Below, in pieces: positions 44,891 to 54,381 of a stretch of 60,913 bases of DNA; positions within the stretch are counted from its first letter, which is position 1, and every line of letters begins with the position of its first letter. Under the pieces are notes generated by a model. The model saw only the letters and a program-made list of their open reading frames with translations. It ran no database searches and had not been told where the DNA came from. Source of the stretch: Fuerstiella sp. (lineage in GTDB: Bacteria; Planctomycetota; Planctomycetia; Planctomycetales; Planctomycetaceae); NCBI GenBank assembly GCA_022843805.1, contig JALHMY010000055.1, positions 1 through 60,913 on the forward strand, given 5' to 3'. The translations under genes were made by a program, and so were the position numbers.

Positions 44891-47221
44891 ATGAGGAAGT
44901 GCAAAATCAGACCGAAAAATGCCGGGAATGATACAAAAAGACAGACGCGAGCGTTTATGCGATCGGTAACGTCGCCCGTATTTGTGGCTATCGCCATTCT
45001 GCCTTTACTGACCAGTCTGCCTGGCAATTCGGGCCATATCGTCCATGCAATGCAGGAAAGCCCGGGACACCGGATTTTACCTCTGCCGCTTGAAGGACCG
45101 GCCACCACCAGGGATCAGATTGAGCTGCTTAAGCAATTCAAGGCGTTATTGAAGTCTGCTCAGCCTGCGGCGACTGATTCGAAGGGTCAGGCTCCGACAG
45201 AGCAGCCATCCGACGCAAAACGTGAAGGTGCAGCGGATTCGCCTTCCAGTTCGCTGATCCCGCCCGGAATTGGACCGGAGCACGTTCAACAGTTGCAGTC
45301 CCTGATGCGACAACTGACAGACCGACTGCCTCAGGGCATGGTGCCTCCGAGTCTTGATCAGTTACCACCGGAACAGCGAGCCCAGGTGGAACAAGCGTTA
45401 TCAGACCCGGCGATGCAGCAGAAAGTGCGTCAGCTGCTGGAGCAGTTTTCTCGGTCCGGTGTCCTGCCTCCCGACAATCCTGCCGGCCCTTCCCCTAAAG
45501 TTCCACTTCCGCCCAGGCCAGGCGGATCTTCTGACAGTCGCTCAGGCTCGGACAACTCTTCGGGTTCAAAACAGAAGAAGTCGGTTGCAGAAGATGAAAT
45601 GCGAAGTCGCAGTGATGGGAGTAATGGGAATGATGGGAGTAATGTGAGGGGTTCAGAACGGCCTGTTCCGTCAAAAGGTCTTCCGAAAAGTTCGCTGCCC
45701 GACAATGCTGAAAAGGGTCAGACGTCGGATGGCAGCCCGTCAGATCGCTTACCAACCGACGCGCCCCGGAACAGCGGCTCGGATTCCGCGCAGGGTAGCC
45801 AGCAACAGGCAATCGCAGATCTGCAAAGGCTGTTGCAGCAGTTCGGAGGAAAAGATCCTGGAACTGGATCAAAGCCAACGAGCGGCCTTTCAAATCAGAT
45901 GGAATCCGACGTACAGCGCCCGGCATCAGCCAGCTCACGTGGCGATCTGCCCTCGCCTGATTCTATGCTTGATAACATCTCCGATCGTGCGCCGTTGAAG
46001 TCCGCAGAACAGCCGTCTCGCCCCGAAAATGGCTCTCAGCCCGGCGGCGATCGGGGAGACGTGCGGAACACCAGGCAGAAGCAGATTTCCGGTCAATCGA
46101 AATCAGAAAACGGTCAGCGAGCGAACCAGGCATCGCCTGCGAAAGACGGCCAGCCGCCAATTCCTCCTCTTGACATTCGCAGCGAACTGGAGCGGCGCGG
46201 TTTTGGGGGAGCATTGCAAAAGATTGTTGAAAAAGCAAAAGCTGAAGCTCGCCAGTCAAAGGACCAGTCCTCGGAATCGTCTGAGTCCGGAGATCTGGCT
46301 GCCGGGACTGAACAGCCTCAGTCAGACGGACTCGAAGATTCAGTGATTCGACTTCTGGACGGAATCCGTCGGGATGTGACGGATCGGACTCAGAAAAAGG
46401 AACCCACAGTACCGGAGGTAATGAATTTTTCGCGTGGAACCCGATCAGAACTGCCGCAGTCCGGCCTCACATCGCAAGGGATACTACCGCCAGGGGCTGC
46501 TCCCGGAAGGTCGCAGTCAACTGTCGGCGGCGGGTTGCCCGGAGGCGGGCTGCCCGGAGCTGGATTGCCCGGAGGCGTTTCATTCGGCGGTGCTCCCTCG
46601 GCAAATTCTCCGCCGGCTGCTCAGCAGATCGGTGCGTCCACGCCCGGCCGCACCACAGCGTCGTCGACGATGGCGGAACTTGGCAAGGCAGCATCGAATC
46701 TGCTGGCGGGGCTTGCCAAAGCTCCTGAGCCCGCCGGGGCTGATTCGGGCGGAACGAAGTCCGGCACGTCGCTGTTTTCCAATCCTGTCTCAGGCAACTG
46801 GGAAGGTGGACCGGAATCAATGAGCGGATTGATATTAGCGGGAGGAATCATGGTCGCCATACTGGCGGCAACGGTTCTTGGTCTGTTTCTGGCTCGACGG
46901 GCCACTTTCTGGCAGCGAATTGTGTCGACAGTCCGTACGGATTCCATTCATCGCGTCTCCGGTGTCAATTCAAGGGCCGATATTGTTCGCGGATTTCATC
47001 AGCTGGTTGCCACGAAGTCTGACGAAACGGCTGCCTGGCGAACTCATCGGGCGGCAGCTGAGGACATGGCGAAACTGGTACCCGAATTGCAGCCTGCGAT
47101 CAACTCGCTGGCTGACGTTTATGAGCACGCTCGTTATCTGCCTCCGGATATCGAGTTAACCACAGAACAGTATCGTATGGCCAGATCTGCGCTGGAGCGT
47201 TGTGAATCATGTCCGGCGTGA
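44891..47221 (+). CDS. Secreted/membrane protein with long disordered region and DUF4129-like C-terminus
   Basis: The 776-residue product has a signal-like segment (PVFVAIAILPLLTSLPG, about residues 29-45), then about 570 residues rich in Ser, Gly, Pro, Gln and Asp with Gly-rich runs (GGGLPGGGLPGAGLPGG), predicted to be disordered. One membrane helix at about 646-668 (LILAGGIMVAILAATVLGLFLA) is followed by a cytoplasmic C-terminus: RADIVRGFHQLV, AAWRTHRAAAEDMAK, LADVYEHARYLPPDIELTTEQYRMARSALE. That pattern matches the DUF4129 helical domain often found beside DUF58/MoxR and transglutaminase-like genes. The start may instead be ATG 44957. Its end overlaps the DUF4350 gene by 13 bp, so the two are coupled. 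Confidence 0.82.
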   Translation: MRKCKIRPKNAGNDTKRQTRAFMRSVTSPVFVAIAILPLLTSLPGNSGHIVHAMQESPGHRILPLPLEGPATTRDQIELLKQFKALLKSAQPAATDSKGQAPTEQPSDAKREGAADSPSSSLIPPGIGPEHVQQLQSLMRQLTDRLPQGMVPPSLDQLPPEQRAQVEQALSDPAMQQKVRQLLEQFSRSGVLPPDNPAGPSPKVPLPPRPGGSSDSRSGSDNSSGSKQKKSVAEDEMRSRSDGSNGNDGSNVRGSERPVPSKGLPKSSLPDNAEKGQTSDGSPSDRLPTDAPRNSGSDSAQGSQQQAIADLQRLLQQFGGKDPGTGSKPTSGLSNQMESDVQRPASASSRGDLPSPDSMLDNISDRAPLKSAEQPSRPENGSQPGGDRGDVRNTRQKQISGQSKSENGQRANQASPAKDGQPPIPPLDIRSELERRGFGGALQKIVEKAKAEARQSKDQSSESSESGDLAAGTEQPQSDGLEDSVIRLLDGIRRDVTDRTQKKEPTVPEVMNFSRGTRSELPQSGLTSQGILPPGAAPGRSQSTVGGGLPGGGLPGAGLPGGVSFGGAPSANSPPAAQQIGASTPGRTTASSTMAELGKAASNLLAGLAKAPEPAGADSGGTKSGTSLFSNPVSGNWEGGPESMSGLILAGGIMVAILAATVLGLFLARRATFWQRIVSTVRTDSIHRVSGVNSRADIVRGFHQLVATKSDETAAWRTHRAAAEDMAKLVPELQPAINSLADVYEHARYLPPDIELTTEQYRMARSALERCESCPA

Positions 47222-48720
47222 TCGGCGTGCCAGCGTCGTTGTACATTCTTTTCCAGCGTACAACAGGGAAGATTGCATCCGGCAGGACGCGGATAACTTC
47301 CGCCTGTCTTGCCTTCGCTGCGTTTGTGATTCTGTGTGTACTGGGGGCGGAATGCCGAGCCCAGCAAAAAAGTGTCCCGGCTGATTCGGACGATGCCGCA
47401 AATATCCGCTGGCATCTGGGTTACGAGTTATTTCAGATGCTGCTGGAAGAGCGTGGGTTATCCACCATCCGTCTGCTCGAAGAAGCGTTCCCTGCTCCGA
47501 ATTCAACTGTTATTGTGATTCTGGGCGATCTGAATCACCTTTCATCAGCAGACTGGCTGAGACTGCGTCATTTCGCGGTGCGCGGGGGAGCGGTTCTTGT
47601 TGCCACGGATCAGAATTATTCTCGGGGCCGTTTTCATTCCGGGCCAGTGAAGTCCAACGAACAGGCAGAACACTATCAGGGTTTTCCGGACTGTGTCATC
47701 GTACGAGATCTGGAATCCGACCATCCGCTGACCACTGGCATCAGTGAAATCATCGTGAACGGAGCTGGCTGGCTTTCGCAGCCGTCCGACAATGCGATGG
47801 AATGGACTGTTGTTGCGAGGCTCCCGCGTCAGTGCGTTCCCAGTGCCAGTTCCGCTGAACCGCTGCTGATCAGCGGGCAAAGTCTGATTGTGGACACGGG
47901 TACTTTTGTTATGGCGTCGGATCCGGGCCTGTTTACCAACAATATGCTGTGGCACGGAGACAATGCCGCTCTGCTGGTCAGGCTGAGCGATCAGTTGTGT
48001 CGCGGTTCTCGCAGAAGGCTTCTCTTTATTTCCGATGGAGCGTCTCTGGGGAGTTATCGGGACAGCGCCTTTATGGCTGATGCGGAGAATCCGCCTCAGG
48101 TCCCTCCGTTGCCCGAGGATTTGCCGGAGCCGGAACTCAAGAAAATGCTGCAGCTGGCCAATTCCGTAATCAGCGAAGTCGAAGATTCCAATATCCTCAA
48201 TGAGACCCTGAAAAATCAGCCTCGCCGAGTACATCTGCCCTCTTACATGAGGATCGTCCTGCTGATCATCGCGATATGTGCTGCAATGATTCTGATCTGG
48301 AATCTCTCGCGAAAGTCGGTGGTTACTCCCGCTCCCCGATCGGATCGTGTGATGCAGACCGCTTTGTCAATGACGTCCCGGAAGTCAGCGGTCACGTCAG
48401 AATTTGCGGCAGCAGCCGAAGTACTGGCAGCCGATCTTTGTCGTGAACTTACTGGTTCCAGCCTGCCGTCGGAATGGCAAAAACAGCTGAGTGACAGATC
48501 ATCAATGGAAGCTGGTTCCGATGGCTCAGGGGAATCCAGGATTTTCTGGAGTCGAAAAGAACGCAAAGGCCTCGCGATGGTCCTGGAGATTGCAGTCAAC
48601 GGACGAAAATCGCATTTCTCGCGACGTCGTTTTCGATCGATAGGACGCACGATTCAGTCGCTGCGAACACGTTATCGTGAACTTACGGACCTGACGAAAA
48701 GAATGCCGATACGTCCCTGA
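47209..48720 (+). CDS. DUF4350 domain membrane protein
   Basis: The 503-residue product has an N-terminal hydrophobic helix (ITSACLAFAAFVILCVLGAEC), a periplasmic DUF4350 domain (GYELFQMLLEERGLSTIRLLEE, VIVILGDLNHLSSADWLRLRHFAVRGGAVLVATD, and SLIVDTGTFVMASDPGLFTNNMLWHGDNAALLVRL), a second membrane helix near residue 350 (MRIVLLIIAICAAMILIW), and a cytoplasmic tail. DUF4350 proteins are usually encoded with DUF4129, MoxR ATPase and DUF58 genes; here only the DUF4129-like partner is seen. Its 3' end overlaps the convergent Nramp-like gene by 38 bp. Confidence 0.88.
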   Translation: MSGVIGVPASLYILFQRTTGKIASGRTRITSACLAFAAFVILCVLGAECRAQQKSVPADSDDAANIRWHLGYELFQMLLEERGLSTIRLLEEAFPAPNSTVIVILGDLNHLSSADWLRLRHFAVRGGAVLVATDQNYSRGRFHSGPVKSNEQAEHYQGFPDCVIVRDLESDHPLTTGISEIIVNGAGWLSQPSDNAMEWTVVARLPRQCVPSASSAEPLLISGQSLIVDTGTFVMASDPGLFTNNMLWHGDNAALLVRLSDQLCRGSRRRLLFISDGASLGSYRDSAFMADAENPPQVPPLPEDLPEPELKKMLQLANSVISEVEDSNILNETLKNQPRRVHLPSYMRIVLLIIAICAAMILIWNLSRKSVVTPAPRSDRVMQTALSMTSRKSAVTSEFAAAAEVLAADLCRELTGSSLPSEWQKQLSDRSSMEAGSDGSGESRIFWSRKERKGLAMVLEIAVNGRKSHFSRRRFRSIGRTIQSLRTRYRELTDLTKRMPIRP

Positions 48721-50350
48721 AGAGTTTTGGCCCGTCAGAGATGGTCGAAAGTACGCCAATCGTGATAAAGAACACTCCGCCACAGACGAGTGCAATCCGC
48801 TGCCAGATCCGCGGTCTGAGTGGTTTCGGCAGCAGAATCAGATTCACGGCCAGCGTATGAAAACAGCTGAAGCCCAACGCATAGTTGTACATCATTCCGG
48901 TGGCGGCAACGAGCAGCTGGTCACCCTTGCGAATTACAACCAGCATGGTGAGCCCAAAGACAAGGTAGCCACACAGTAACGCGAAATACAGTTTTCCAAT
49001 CTGATCGGATTCAACCTTCTGTAGTCGCTTGCTGGCGGTCCAGAGAACATCGATCCATCGCCGCAGAACACCATCGGCAGTTGCCGCCATACTGGTCCAC
49101 AGAATCAGCAGTCCGCAGAAGAGCGTCAGATACCAGTAAACCGGCCCGAGTGTCGGACCGCCAGCCTCAGCCACTTTGTCGGCAGTCATCGCCGCAGCCT
49201 GCCATTTGTCTTTGATGACGGTTCCCCGAGGCAAAAACTGGACAGACAACATACTCGGCAGGGCCAGTCCGATAAAGCAGGCTGGCAGCCAGATCAGGTA
49301 CTGTTCTCGTGAGACATGTGCAATCCAGCCACTCCATCGCTTCAATGAGTCTGCAGTAACACGAAAGACCTTGCCGGAATGCGACAGCGTTATCGCGTGG
49401 CCTCCGAAAACACTGGGGATGGCACCAACGAAACGGCCCATACCCCAGCCCTGATCACGAGTGAATGAACTGATCGGAGTATTCGTCAGACCGCCATTGC
49501 CGGAGATCGCTGCCATGGACGCCAGCGTACCAAGAATGGCCATATCAAATGCCAGCGATCGACCTCCCAGCATGGCCCCGAACAGATTGTCGATCGACGG
49601 TCCATGAGGCTCCTCGTTTTCATCCCGAATGCCGTTCTTGTTTGTGTCACCCTTCGCCACAATCGGCACGTTTCCAAACTTCAGAAAGCCGCTGCCGATC
49701 TCCTTCCACGTCTCTCGCGTTGAATAGCCCACGGCAATAAACAGCAGAAACCCAACCACCACCACCAGTTTCACCGCCATCATCCGACGAATCGAGTTGT
49801 AGACCTTACCTCCGAACAGCAACGGAATGGCGGCGGTGAGAAAAATCAGAATCGACAGAATGAACAGCAGGCGTTTGTCATCCGGATCGGAGGGCTCCGG
49901 AACGTGGCCACGAATCATAGCGGCGAGCGGAATTGCAGCATTGGCTGCCAGATAGGGCAACAACGAACCGGCATCCAGCACCAGATAGATGGCCACCCAA
50001 AACATCGGATGCGGCAACAGGCGGAATTTCCCGTTAAAAATTGGCTCCCCACTGTAAAGTGTGTAGCGGCTGATCTCAACATTGTAGATCACCTGAAACA
50101 CAACGCTGAGCGTCGCGAGCCAAAGCAGGGCTCCGCCGTAGCGGGCTGTCACCATTGGACCAGTGAGCCATTCGCCACCGCCGATGGCAGAGGCACCCAT
50201 CACAAGGCCCGGGCCGACCATCAGCACAAGCTGAGACCAGCGAAAATTGGGTGCTGCAGGCAATTCCCCCACGGTCCATGGGGGCATATGAGTCGTACCT
50301 GGCTGGGGATCAAAAATCTCAGCATTTCCGGGATCAGATTTGTCGCTCAT
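48683..50350 (-). CDS. Nramp-family metal ion transporter-like protein with EF-hand-like loop
   Basis: The 555-residue protein has about 11-12 membrane helices. The first carries LVLMVGPGLVMGASAIGGGEWLTGP, equivalent to Nramp helix 1, but the metal-binding D-P-G-N motif of canonical Nramp is not present (the equivalent is ASAIGGGE). It therefore belongs to the Nramp-like branch common in planctomycetes and may carry Mg2+, another ion, or something else. Between helices 5 and 6 a soluble loop contains GDTNKNGIRDENEEPHG at residues 234-250, which fits an EF-hand/dockerin-type calcium loop. The start could be ATG 50353 or 50350; the frame extends to 50392. Transcribed after rpmA but separated by a terminator. 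Confidence 0.88.
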   Translation of the reverse strand: MSDKSDPGNAEIFDPQPGTTHMPPWTVGELPAAPNFRWSQLVLMVGPGLVMGASAIGGGEWLTGPMVTARYGGALLWLATLSVVFQVIYNVEISRYTLYSGEPIFNGKFRLLPHPMFWVAIYLVLDAGSLLPYLAANAAIPLAAMIRGHVPEPSDPDDKRLLFILSILIFLTAAIPLLFGGKVYNSIRRMMAVKLVVVVGFLLFIAVGYSTRETWKEIGSGFLKFGNVPIVAKGDTNKNGIRDENEEPHGPSIDNLFGAMLGGRSLAFDMAILGTLASMAAISGNGGLTNTPISSFTRDQGWGMGRFVGAIPSVFGGHAITLSHSGKVFRVTADSLKRWSGWIAHVSREQYLIWLPACFIGLALPSMLSVQFLPRGTVIKDKWQAAAMTADKVAEAGGPTLGPVYWYLTLFCGLLILWTSMAATADGVLRRWIDVLWTASKRLQKVESDQIGKLYFALLCGYLVFGLTMLVVIRKGDQLLVAATGMMYNYALGFSCFHTLAVNLILLPKPLRPRIWQRIALVCGGVFFITIGVLSTISDGPKLFRDVSAFFSSGP

Positions 50351-50475
50351 CATTAGCTGCCAGGACCTTCGAAAAGGCAAAGTGCAAATCATTTGAGCGG
50401 AATGCCGGTGAACACTCGCTTCCTGGACAATTGTGCAATAATCAATAGCGACTCACAATCGACCGACGACAATAA

Positions 50476-50510
50476 AAAAGGGTGGACCGAAGACTTCGGG
50501 CCACCCTTTT
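50476..50510 (-). terminator. Strong intrinsic terminator downstream of rpmA
   Basis: AAAAGGGTGG at 50476-50485 is fully complementary to CCACCCTTTT at 50501-50510, with an inner CCGAAG/TTCGG extension. On the minus strand the stem is followed by T residues (TTTTTT at 50479-50474), giving a strong terminator between rpmA and the Nramp-like gene. Confidence 0.9.
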
Positions 50511-50641
50511 CAGATTTCAGATAATTATTTCAGAATACCTGCGATCGCCAGCCATACTGCTATGCAGCGATCAGCCTGCAGGCGAAATGCTGCAAAAAGC
50601 TGACACTTACGAGTTTTGCAGTCCGGCCACTCGACCGCGAT

Positions 50642-50896
50642 TTAGTTAACTTCTACCGGAATTATGTTGACTCGCCGGCCAGCCTGATCGAAGAAAACTG
50701 TTCCGTTGCACATGGCAAACAACGTATAGTCGCTGCCGGTTCCCACGTTCTTGCCCGCATGCCATTTCGTTCCGCACTGACGAGCAATAATATTGCCGGC
50801 CACCACTGCTTCGCCGCCAAATTTCTTGATTCCGCGGCGCTTGGCAACGGAATCGCGTCCATTGCGGCTAGAACCTTGTCCCTTCTTATGAGCCAT
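50642..50896 (-). CDS. rpmA: 50S ribosomal protein bL27
   Basis: The 84-residue product is bL27, which reaches the peptidyl-transferase centre of the large ribosomal subunit: [20 protein letters not shown], then [40 protein letters not shown] and a basic C-terminal half. The start is ATG 50896 with GGAG upstream; ten extra residues ([10 protein letters not shown]) upstream in frame are not part of the family. Met-Ala at the N-terminus shows it is the form without a cleaved leader. In most bacteria rplU (bL21) precedes rpmA; here the 223 bp upstream cannot hold rplU and the next gene encodes an exported protein. Confidence 0.97.
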   Translation of the reverse strand: MAHKKGQGSSRNGRDSVAKRRGIKKFGGEAVVAGNIIARQCGTKWHAGKNVGTGSDYTLFAMCNGTVFFDQAGRRVNIIPVEVN

Positions 50897-51119
50897 GACA
50901 GAAACTCCAGAGCCTTTTGAGTTCAACCAGATTATTGATGATCTACAGCCGACAGGATTAAAACATTGCCCACGGCGGCTTTCCGTCTTCCGTTTTTCGG
51001 ATCGCGGAGTGTGACGTCTTTTGCCGGAATTTCAAGAGTCTCAGGATAAGTCCTGCTTTTAAAACAGCGATTCGCCGTCAGATGAGCAACAGGGACTGGC
51101 CCGAAACCATGATTTTTCC

Positions 51120-52121
51120 TTATTCGTTTTTCGGTTTATTGCTGTCTTTTCGAGCATTTCTCAGCACCGAATCAACTTCCGGTACTTCAATCACTGCCTT
51201 GCGAGGACGATATGTCCAGAAAGGATAAGTTTGGTCCGGTTTCTGGTCGTTGTCTGTATCGCTCGAGTCAATCAGACGAAATTCGCTTTCTTCCTGAAGA
51301 AACTCGTCCCCGGGTCTTGCAAACTTCTGAACGACCACCTTTTCTTCCACGACCTGTTCTGTTCCGGTACCAGCACTGATCTTATAGGCGTTCGTCAGGC
51401 CCGAGATATAGATCGAAAAATAGTCCGTTTTCGGATCAATATTCCGCCAGATTGCCACACCATAAGTCGCTTTGGACAGTGGATTTGGGTCGCTGATGGA
51501 GACTGGTTCCGACACTTCACCGATGGCCTGAATACTGTTGTGAAGCTTTAAGTCAGGTGCTCTGCGGCCCATTTCCCGCTGAAAGACGGCATTCTGAACC
51601 TGCAAATTGACTTCATCCATCAACTCCCCTTCAGCGCCTTCGTCTTCGAGTCGAAGCGCGAATCGTGGCATTTGCAGCGGTGTGGCTCTTAATGGGTCAA
51701 TTTCATTCGCCGGATCGCGGTCCGGATCCTTCAGTTTCTTCACAAGTGCTTCACGCCCATCCCCGGCCAGTTCTGTGTAATCCCGGGGAATAATCCGGTA
51801 CACCAGATACCAGATTAATTCCTGAGACGTTTTACCCGTTTTCGGATCTGTCACGGGCATTCGGACAAGTCGCATGGGTTTGTACTGGATTTCCGCGATC
51901 CACAATGCTGGAAATCCAGGTCCCAAAATCGGCTGATCGGCCTCACGAAACTTCGATGTGCCCAGCATTTCGTCAACCGACATTTCGATCGAACTGGTTC
52001 GAGCGAAGCCGTCGGTCAGGGGAGCTTTGATCAGCTGTGCTGTCAGAGTTGCACTGGAAGCGAGGCTCCAGACAGTCACGGCGATCGCCGCAAGTCTCTT
52101 CACAGAAAGACTTTGAGTCAT
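51120..52121 (-). CDS. Exported hypothetical protein with Asp-rich loop
   Basis: The 333-residue product begins with a signal peptide (KRLAAIAVTVWSLASSATLTAQ) and contains no family I can name. Recognisable pieces are IAEIQYKPMRLVRMPVTDPKTGKTSQELIWYLVYRI in the first third (split here only for description; it is continuous), YSIYISGL-like FSIYISGLTNAYKI, and SSDTDNDQKPDQTYPFWTYRP near the end, where DTDNDQKPD resembles a calcium-type Asp-rich loop. The sequence is strongly hydrophilic after the leader and looks like a periplasmic or surface protein. The ATG at 52121 is chosen because it starts the signal peptide. It is divergent from the ABC exporter gene. Confidence 0.75.
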   Translation of the reverse strand: MTQSLSVKRLAAIAVTVWSLASSATLTAQLIKAPLTDGFARTSSIEMSVDEMLGTSKFREADQPILGPGFPALWIAEIQYKPMRLVRMPVTDPKTGKTSQELIWYLVYRIIPRDYTELAGDGREALVKKLKDPDRDPANEIDPLRATPLQMPRFALRLEDEGAEGELMDEVNLQVQNAVFQREMGRRAPDLKLHNSIQAIGEVSEPVSISDPNPLSKATYGVAIWRNIDPKTDYFSIYISGLTNAYKISAGTGTEQVVEEKVVVQKFARPGDEFLQEESEFRLIDSSDTDNDQKPDQTYPFWTYRPRKAVIEVPEVDSVLRNARKDSNKPKNE

Positions 52122-52344
52122 TTGCGCAGGCCCGTTTGAAAGGGAGACCGGTGTGTGTCGACGCTGATCAATCCACGAAATCCGGGAATGATCGATGCGC
52201 AGTATAGCTCGTTTTGAAACTGTGAGGCAACAAAAGTTTATGCAGGCAGCTGATTGTCGATTGAGATGGTCCGATTGCAGGGTGCCTTCAGCGAAGACAG
52301 GCTCCTCAGACTCGACCGAAACCAGACACATCCTACAATTCACC

Positions 52345-54381
52345 ATGCACACCAATTCACCGGAAATCTCGTCTGCGTCGTCTCATCCCAGCAGCACTTC
52401 GAATGGCGACGCCAAAAACAACAGTGTTGGACGGCCTTTATCGGCCAGCAAATCGCGGTTTGAACAATACCGCGAAAAGGTTAGACGGAAGGAATTGCCG
52501 AAGGGCAGTATCCATTCGACCGGGGAATCTCGCAGTTCCCGAGAACGGGTACGTTCCGCCGGTCAGTTGGTGCTGGCGTTTTTTCGGCTTCTCAAGCCCT
52601 ATCAGACGCAGATTTTTCTGATTCTGGCCTCCGTGACGGTTGCCACTCTCGTGGGCCTGCTGCCTCCCGCCGGAACGAAATTCATTATCGACTATGGGCT
52701 GAACGGGCAGCGTCTGCCGGAATCGGTGCTGCAAATGGCACCATCTCTGGCAAATCCCCGAACTTTGCTGCTGGTCACCGTCCTTGCGGTCAGCGCGATT
52801 TCCGTTCTGAAAATTCTGCTTCATGTCTGGGGACGCTGGTACGCAACGAAAATCTCCAAACAGATCCAGCTGAACGTTCGGCGTCAGGTCTTTGAACATG
52901 CTGTTCGGTTACCTCTGCATCGTATTCAGGAAATTCGATCGGGGGGTGTTGCTTCGATTCTGCGCGAAGACGGAGGAAGTGTCGGAGAACTCGTTTTCGG
53001 TATGCTGTTCAATCCGTGGCGAGCCATCATCCAGCTGATCGGCAGCCTGGCGATACTTGCGTGGGTTGACTGGACTCTGCTGGTCGGGGCGATCGTGCTG
53101 CTGCCAACCGTGTACTTCACTCACAGAGCATGGATTAACAGTATTCGTCCTCAGTTTCGCGCCATTCGAAAACAGCGGGAACTGATCGATGCCGGAGCGA
53201 CGGAAGTCTTCGCCGGCATGCGAATCATCCGGGCTTTCAGTCGTCAGAAACGCGAGGCGGCCCGATTCACCACAGAAAATAATATGATGGCCCGCCAGGA
53301 ACTGTATGCCTGGTGGTGGATGCGGGCCGTCGAAATCATCTGGGAAGCGCTGATTCCAATTGCCAGCGCGGGATTGCTGTTCTACGGTGGCTGGCGAGTG
53401 CTGGACGGACGAATGACCGTGGGTGATCTCATGATGTTTCTTGTCTACCTGCTGCTGTTGCTGGAACCGCTGGCTGCACTCGCCCAAAGTGCTACCCAGT
53501 TTCAAAACAGCCTCAGCGGACTTGATCGAGTGCTGGACATTCTGGATGAACCTCGCGAAATGGTGTCATCTCCCGAATCCCTTCGCGCGGATAAACGGAC
53601 GGTTTCCGGGGCTATTGAATTTGAACATGTCTCATTCACGTATCCGGGTACGGAAAGCCCGGCGCTCAGGGATGTGAGTATCTCTGTCAAAGCTGGCCAA
53701 ACCGTGGCACTCGTTGGGCCAAGCGGCGCGGGCAAGACAACTTTCAGCAATCTCGTCGCGCGATTTTATGACCCGGGTTCAGGGAGAGTCCTTCTGGATG
53801 GACGTGATCTGAAGGACTATGATGTCGAATCCTACCGATCGCTTCTGGGGGTTGTGGAGCAGGATGTGTTTCTGTTTGATGGAACCATTGCTCAGAACAT
53901 TGGTTATTCCCGCAAAGATGCCACAGAAGCAGAGATTCGTGACGCAGCAGCGGCAGCCAGCGCGATGGAATTTATTGACCGTCTTCCAAACGGACTGCAG
54001 ACCCTGATCGGCGAACGCGGCGTCAGACTCAGCGGGGGACAAAGGCAGCGTCTGGCCATCGCGCGAGCAATCCTCGCAGACCCTCGAGTACTAATTCTGG
54101 ACGAGGCAACCAGCAATCTTGATACGGACAGCGAACGACTCATTCAGCAAAGCCTCGGTCTGCTGATGCGGGGCCGAACGAGCTTCGTGATCGCTCACCG
54201 ACTCAGTACCATTGCCGGCGCCGATCTGATTGTCGTCATCGAAAACGGACAAATCAGTCAGACGGGCACTCATGCCGAACTGATGGCTCAGGGAGGAAAA
54301 TATCGATCCATGGTCGAACAGCAGGTCAAAATGACTCTGGGAAGCATGGCCTCACAATCTGCTGAGGCCGTCGCCGTTTAG
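52345..54381 (+). CDS. ABC exporter with fused membrane and ATPase domains, MsbA-like
   Basis: The 678-residue product has about 80 hydrophilic N-terminal residues, then six membrane helices (for example TQIFLILASVTVATLVGLL and FHTAISGLLFYGGWRVLDG-type segments) and a C-terminal nucleotide-binding domain with Walker A GPSGAGKTT, Q-loop LLGVVEQDVFLFDG, signature LSGGQRQRLA, Walker B VLILDEATSNLD and switch FVIAHRLST. This is the homodimeric half-transporter layout of the MsbA/lipid-A and multidrug exporter family. The substrate is not evident; lipid or lipid-linked export is a family option given the Kdo transferase gene nearby, but it is only inference. The ATG at 52345 is chosen; the frame is open upstream to 52195. 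Confidence 0.9.
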   Translation: MHTNSPEISSASSHPSSTSNGDAKNNSVGRPLSASKSRFEQYREKVRRKELPKGSIHSTGESRSSRERVRSAGQLVLAFFRLLKPYQTQIFLILASVTVATLVGLLPPAGTKFIIDYGLNGQRLPESVLQMAPSLANPRTLLLVTVLAVSAISVLKILLHVWGRWYATKISKQIQLNVRRQVFEHAVRLPLHRIQEIRSGGVASILREDGGSVGELVFGMLFNPWRAIIQLIGSLAILAWVDWTLLVGAIVLLPTVYFTHRAWINSIRPQFRAIRKQRELIDAGATEVFAGMRIIRAFSRQKREAARFTTENNMMARQELYAWWWMRAVEIIWEALIPIASAGLLFYGGWRVLDGRMTVGDLMMFLVYLLLLLEPLAALAQSATQFQNSLSGLDRVLDILDEPREMVSSPESLRADKRTVSGAIEFEHVSFTYPGTESPALRDVSISVKAGQTVALVGPSGAGKTTFSNLVARFYDPGSGRVLLDGRDLKDYDVESYRSLLGVVEQDVFLFDGTIAQNIGYSRKDATEAEIRDAAAAASAMEFIDRLPNGLQTLIGERGVRLSGGQRQRLAIARAILADPRVLILDEATSNLDTDSERLIQQSLGLLMRGRTSFVIAHRLSTIAGADLIVVIENGQISQTGTHAELMAQGGKYRSMVEQQVKMTLGSMASQSAEAVAV

